DNA of 64,000 nt from Rhododendron vialii (taxonomy: Eukaryota > Streptophyta > Magnoliopsida > Ericales > Ericaceae): NCBI RefSeq assembly GCF_030253575.1, contig NC_080560.1, forward strand, positions 42,361,001-42,425,000, in the 5' to 3' direction. The position numbers and the translations under genes were made by a program. The notes under the pieces were generated by a model, which saw nothing but the letters and a program-made list of their open reading frames with translations, ran no database searches and was not told the DNA's origin. Numbering within the stretch: position 1 is the stretch's first letter; each line of letters starts with the position of its first letter. Below are positions 59,656 through 64,000 of this stretch, piece by piece.

Positions 59656-60042
59656 TACACCGGAATATATATTTTGTTCAATGTTAATTTCTTAATCCTT
59701 AAATCATCTCCTTAAAAGCTTAAACTGTTAGAGCATGAACGAGTCACTCCTGTGTGACCGAATACTTCACCAACTCAAAGTGGAGTAAAAGATTAAGATC
59801 CAAAAATGAAAATAAAAATTGATAAGAATAGATTAAGGATCTGCTTGGAACTTACAGAAATGAAAGGAAATGAAAATGGTTAAGCAAGAAAATGAAAGAA
59901 AAATATATTGTGCCCAAAGCTTAGTTTTCCTATTTTCTTTTCACTTTCTTTTCAAAACAAGTAATGGGAGGGAAATTTTTTTTTAAAATTTTCTTTCCTT
60001 TTCTTTATTTTCCCTAACATTCAAACAAACAAACGAGAAAAT

Positions 60043-60255
60043 CTTGTTTACAGAGTCGCTGTAAACAAGTGTTTACGGAACTCAATCTCGGTCATTCAAA
60101 TGTGTATTGGACGATCCAGATTAAAGACAAACTATTAAGGGTGAGAAATATTTATTACCGGTCAAAGATTAAAAACATATCTCAACCGTTGATTGCCGAA
60201 ATGGACGGTTGAGATCACTTAGCTCCGTAAAGAGCAGTGTCTCCGTAAATAAGTT
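60043..60255. repeat. Inverted repeat in the upstream flank of gene E
   Basis: Copy of 29487-29700, with TGTTTACAGAGTCGCTGTAA facing CAGTGTCTCCGTAAATAAG. Confidence 0.45.
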
Positions 60256-60516
60256 TTTCTCAACTCTAAAGATGTTAGACATATAAGTTATTAAATTTCT
60301 GAGAGATTAGTTATTTAACTAATTTTATGACAGACAAGTTTTTTTACTATTTCTTTCCTCAACATTCCAATGGTGAGTCATTTCTTTTTATACATAACTA
60401 ATAATAATCGACATGGGTTCCTATGTCTTGTCCAAGATGGCTGCTTTTCAGCTACCCACTAGTGGGTTTCTAACTTTCTATTGTTGTTTAGCTATAAAGA
60501 AAATAAATGAGAAAGG

Positions 60517-60923
60517 CTACGATACACACCCATGTTAAAGAGGAAAGGTTAGTGGGTGTATCATATGCACCCAAAAAATGTTATGATTCATAGAAGAAAT
60601 GTTATGAATCAACTGAAAAGTTACAATTTAAGTATCAAAGTTATGAGACGCACCGAAATGATATGATCCTAGTGAAAATGTGACGAATCATAAACGTTAG
60701 TATGAGTTATATTACTGAAAAAGTTATAATTTTTTAGTATAAGAGGTACGAGATGCACCAAAATGTTATGAATCCTAATGAAATGTTATGAATCCTATTA
60801 TTCATGAAGATTACGAGTTTTTAGAACAAAAGTTACGAAATACACCAAAATATTATGGAGTGCACAATATGAACCATATAATAGGTGCATATTGTAAATA
60901 CTTTTAAGGGGTGTGTATTGTAG
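60517..60923. mobile_element. MITE of units C and E, copy E
   Basis: Ends CTACGATACACACCC and GGGTGTGTATTGTAG, inverted, with slightly better pairing than the copy at 29944-30349. Confidence 0.6.
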
Positions 60924-61570
60924 ATTTTTCCAAATTAAATTATTACTAATATTGGGAATTTTGGAACAAAAAGTCTATGTCCACCGCTCCTCCACTACAC
61001 TCAATCGGTTTGGAATTAAAAAACTCTTATCGGGAAGAGTTTAAAATCTGGACCATTGATTGCCGAGACGGACGGTGAGATATTGATCAATGAATGTCGA
61101 GCGGGGAACGTAGCACCGCTGATCGGGGAAAGCTGTGTAAAGGCTAGAAGAAAAGAGTTGTAACGAATGAGAGACACAAACGCATTCACAAACACAAAAG
61201 CTATGTTACCCACAAGCACATCAACCTTGACTGCTCACCTCGTTTAACTCATCCCTGGCGGCTACAGGATCTTGTATAAATGTCTTCTAGATGACATTGA
61301 AACATACAAAGGAAAAATCTCCCGTACACACCTTTGTTTGGAGTGTACTTAATATGAAGTATATAAGCGTGAGGGTGCCGTTATTTCAATAGCTAGTTTT
61401 TGGAGAGTTTAATTCTTTCCAATATCGTGTAACAGTATCGTACGCCCTTTAAGAATTTTTGTAGCTGCTTTGATGAATTTGTGTGGCCCTTTTGTGGTAG
61501 TTTGTTTTACGAACTTTTGTGGCTCAAGATATGAATTTTGTGGTAGTGACTGGAGGCTATTTTGTGGAGG

Positions 61571-64000
61571 AGGAAGCTATAGTACACAGGGTATACTGTA
61601 TGTCTAAATTATGACAATTTGTGATTTTTATTATGCCGATTTTTGATTTTTTAATGCATATTTATGATTCTAGTCACGACTTGTACATTAAAATTTACCT
61701 GTTTAATAGGTCATTAGCAGGTTACCCATAATTAAAAAATATTGTTATTATGTAACCATAATTATTCGTACCGAAATCCATAATACTTGTACCCTAACCA
61801 AATATATGCATACAATATCAAAAATTAAATAATGTTACCCACAAATGTTATAACAACACCATAAATTGGCATTATCTTACCACAATGAATCGTACCAATT
61901 TTTTTTGACTCGTATGATATTCCGTGACAAAATCAAAATATGTCGTACCAGAATCAACAATTGTTATACTCAAGCCAAAAATATTTGTAAAATGCCACAA
62001 ATTTTATAAAATAACCACAGTTATTATGACAACACCTAAAATTGTCATTTTCTTAACACAATGTGTTGTATCAAAAGAAAACATATTTAAATAGCACAAA
62101 TTATATAATAAACCATAATTATTATGACAATACCATAAATTGATGTTTTCTTACCACAATATGTCGTACCAAAGGAAATTAATTAAAATATTCCGTAATA
62201 ACACATGTCTAAAATATCTCAAATTCAGTAATATAACCAAATTTGTTATGACAACACCATAAATTGACGTTTTCATACCCAAACCGTGTCGTATAAAAAA
62301 ATTCAATCAGAATGTTCAATTAACGATAGTTATAATTAACAAAATATCATACCACAAATTCAGTAATATAACCAAATTTGTTATGACAACACCATAAATT
62401 GGCGTTTTCATACTAACAACGTGTCGTATAAAAAAAATTCAATCGGAATGTTCAGTAAACGATAGTTATAATTGGCAAAATACAATACCACTAATTATTT
62501 CAATTCCTACCACATAATTTTAAAATTTTCACCATATTATCTTAATTTTTGATTCCCTCCATACGATTTTTTCAAATTCTTATTTTCCCCTACACAATAC
62601 CTCAATAATTTAAACTAAAAATGAAGTTCTCGCACAAAATTTTCATCCAAGAAATTCACCAAAAAGTAAGTATTATATCCAAATTTTTGAATACAACTAC
62701 AATTTCCTCTCAAAATATTGTCTAAATCAAATTCTTTCTCTACAAAATTTAATTCAAAAAATTAAAATTCCTTTGTGGAAAATGAGAGGTCACTAAAAAA
62801 ATAATTATCCTACTGTCTCAAATGCATACACTTTCGACACTAAAATGGAGTACAAAAAAATAAGTGTGAATATCAAAAAATAGAGTGTGAAAATTACTCC
62901 CCTTTTTGTAATTGGTGAAATTAATTATATTAATACCCAATCTTATTAATATTCAGGGCGGTGCACTTAACAATTGGCACTATATATTTGACACATGGAT
63001 CGGTGTCAAACCTTCACCCTATGCATACCAATCAAAATTTAATGGTGATCCTTGGAACTAGGTCGTGGAAGTAAAATCTAAATAATTTTGTAAATTTATT
63101 GTCATTGTACTTTCTTTCAAAAAAAATATTATAGTCGACATATTGATTTACACCAATGACATAGGCTATAATATGATCTACAAGTGTAGGCCCAGCACTA
63201 GGACGGAAGCATTTAAGGTCTCTGTCTTCTCAAATTTTTAGCCTGAAAATAAAGTCCCAACATACAAGAAAATATTATATAATTAATAGCCTTTAGAATT
63301 ACAAATTCTTAATTGTGTACCATAGTGATAAAGTGTTGAAATTTGAACATTTATCTAAAAGATCTGGGGTTCAAGTCTTACACCCTTCGTTCCTATTTTT
63401 TTTAAAAGAATGTTATTATTTTTTAGGATAAATTACATAGTTAGTTCTTAAAGTTTCATACTTCAACAAATCTCGTCGTTCAATTTCAATACAACATTAA
63501 AATATAATAATGCACCATCTGAGCCCCACGTAAGGTGTTTATTTTATTTTATTTTTTATTTTATCAAAATCGTTTGTCTTTTACATAATATTAATTAGGT
63601 CATTCGTACCAAGAATGAAGTTGATGGCTTATAGCTAGACACTTAATTGGATGGAAAATATCATTCTATTATTCAATTTTCCTGCCGATGATGGAGCTTT
63701 CTAAACCTGATTGAGACAAAAATTTACGTAGGTGACTTAATCAACAAACATAAAAAATTCAACGGATTTGATCGTCATTATTGTGTCACAGTCGCATGGC
63801 TACATTACATTCAACTACAACAGAAGACTAGATTTCATACCAAATACTATAAATTGACTGTACAGTCTAAATGTCGTTAGTGAGTGTATTTTTAAAATGA
63901 TCGATTAGGACTGTTAGGATGTTAAGTTATACAATATTTAATTTGTGATATTTTAGACATGTATCTTGCTTGGGTATAATAATTATTGATTGTGCTGCGA
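61571..64000. other. AT-rich stretch without genes
   Basis: Very AT-rich. Besides the tandem repeats at 61790-62490, a fragment near 62812-62900 (AAATGCATACACTTTCGACA) facing AATAGAGTGTGAAAATTAC looks like part of a Stowaway-type hairpin. No coding exon was recognised to the end of the window. Confidence 0.45.
61790..62490. repeat. Degenerate tandem repeat, ~135-bp period
   Basis: AAATTCAGTAATATAACCAA occurs at 62221 and 62356 in two well-matched copies, each followed by TTATGACAACACCATAAATTG and GTGTCGTATAAAAAAATTC. Weaker copies with ACAACACCATAAATTGGCAT and CACAATGTGTTGTACC-like words reach back to about 61790. Confidence 0.7.

Larger units (their letters stand above)
57180..61570. repeat. 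Duplicated PR-10 unit E
   Basis: Near-copy of unit C including the PR-10 relic, inverted repeat, MITE and right edge; the join GTGAGGGTGCCGTTATTTCAA near 61370 is the site that in unit C is occupied by the solo LTR. Confidence 0.75.

Overview
The window looks like nuclear DNA of a woody eudicot. It has short GT-AG introns, TATAAATA promoters, abundant MITEs, LINE and SINE remnants, solo LTRs and a long satellite array. Three of its PR-10 proteins closely resemble, from memory, the kiwifruit allergen Act d 8 (ITYDME start, [20 protein letters not shown]). I therefore infer Ericales (kiwifruit, rhododendron, tea or blueberry relatives); no search was run.

Left part (1-15.7 kb). A cystatin-like gene (+, 2729-3525, three exons, 181 aa) and a papain-family cysteine protease gene (-, 5500-8081, four exons, 249 aa) lie tail to tail about 2 kb apart. 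Both are atypical: the cystatin lacks QxVxG, and the protease lacks signal peptide, propeptide and the Trp-Ala-Phe after the active-site Cys. From 9 to 14.3 kb there is a dense set of DNA-transposon derivatives (Mutator-like, hAT-like, nested PIF/Harbinger-like) and a SINE with a 16-bp target duplication, scattered among unrecognised candidate exons. A LINE 3' fragment (zf-RVT plus RNase H) lies at 14.66-15.66 kb.

Middle part (16-38.5 kb). A PR-10/Bet v 1 cluster lies on the minus strand: A (16324-17567), B (20912-21620), C (27483-28130), D (34402-35087), and beyond the satellite E (58094-58741). Every gene has one intron at the same place (184-bp exon 1, phase 1). A and B encode 160 aa; C, D and E encode 157 aa and sit in duplicated units of about 4 kb. 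Units C and E share flanking MITEs and a PR-10 relic that D lacks. A 2.0-kb solo LTR interrupts unit C, and unit E preserves the empty site. Another truncated unit (37.5-38.5 kb) has lost its gene where the satellite begins.

Satellite (38.5-56.5 kb). About 18 long (~740 bp) and 12 short (~280 bp) units stand head to tail. A central 1.3-kb higher-order repeat (long-short-short) occurs five times, and a second pattern of about 3.55 kb lies to its right. A 1.33-kb solo LTR sits in the left, more diverged part. ORFs in the array are by-products of the repeat.

Right part (56.5-64 kb). A LINE RNase H remnant, unit E with its PR-10 gene, then AT-rich DNA with degenerate ~135-bp tandem repeats and no gene I can recognise. 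The genes point to defence and stress biology (PR-10 ligand-binding proteins, protease and inhibitor-like protein), but no expression evidence is visible beyond promoter elements.
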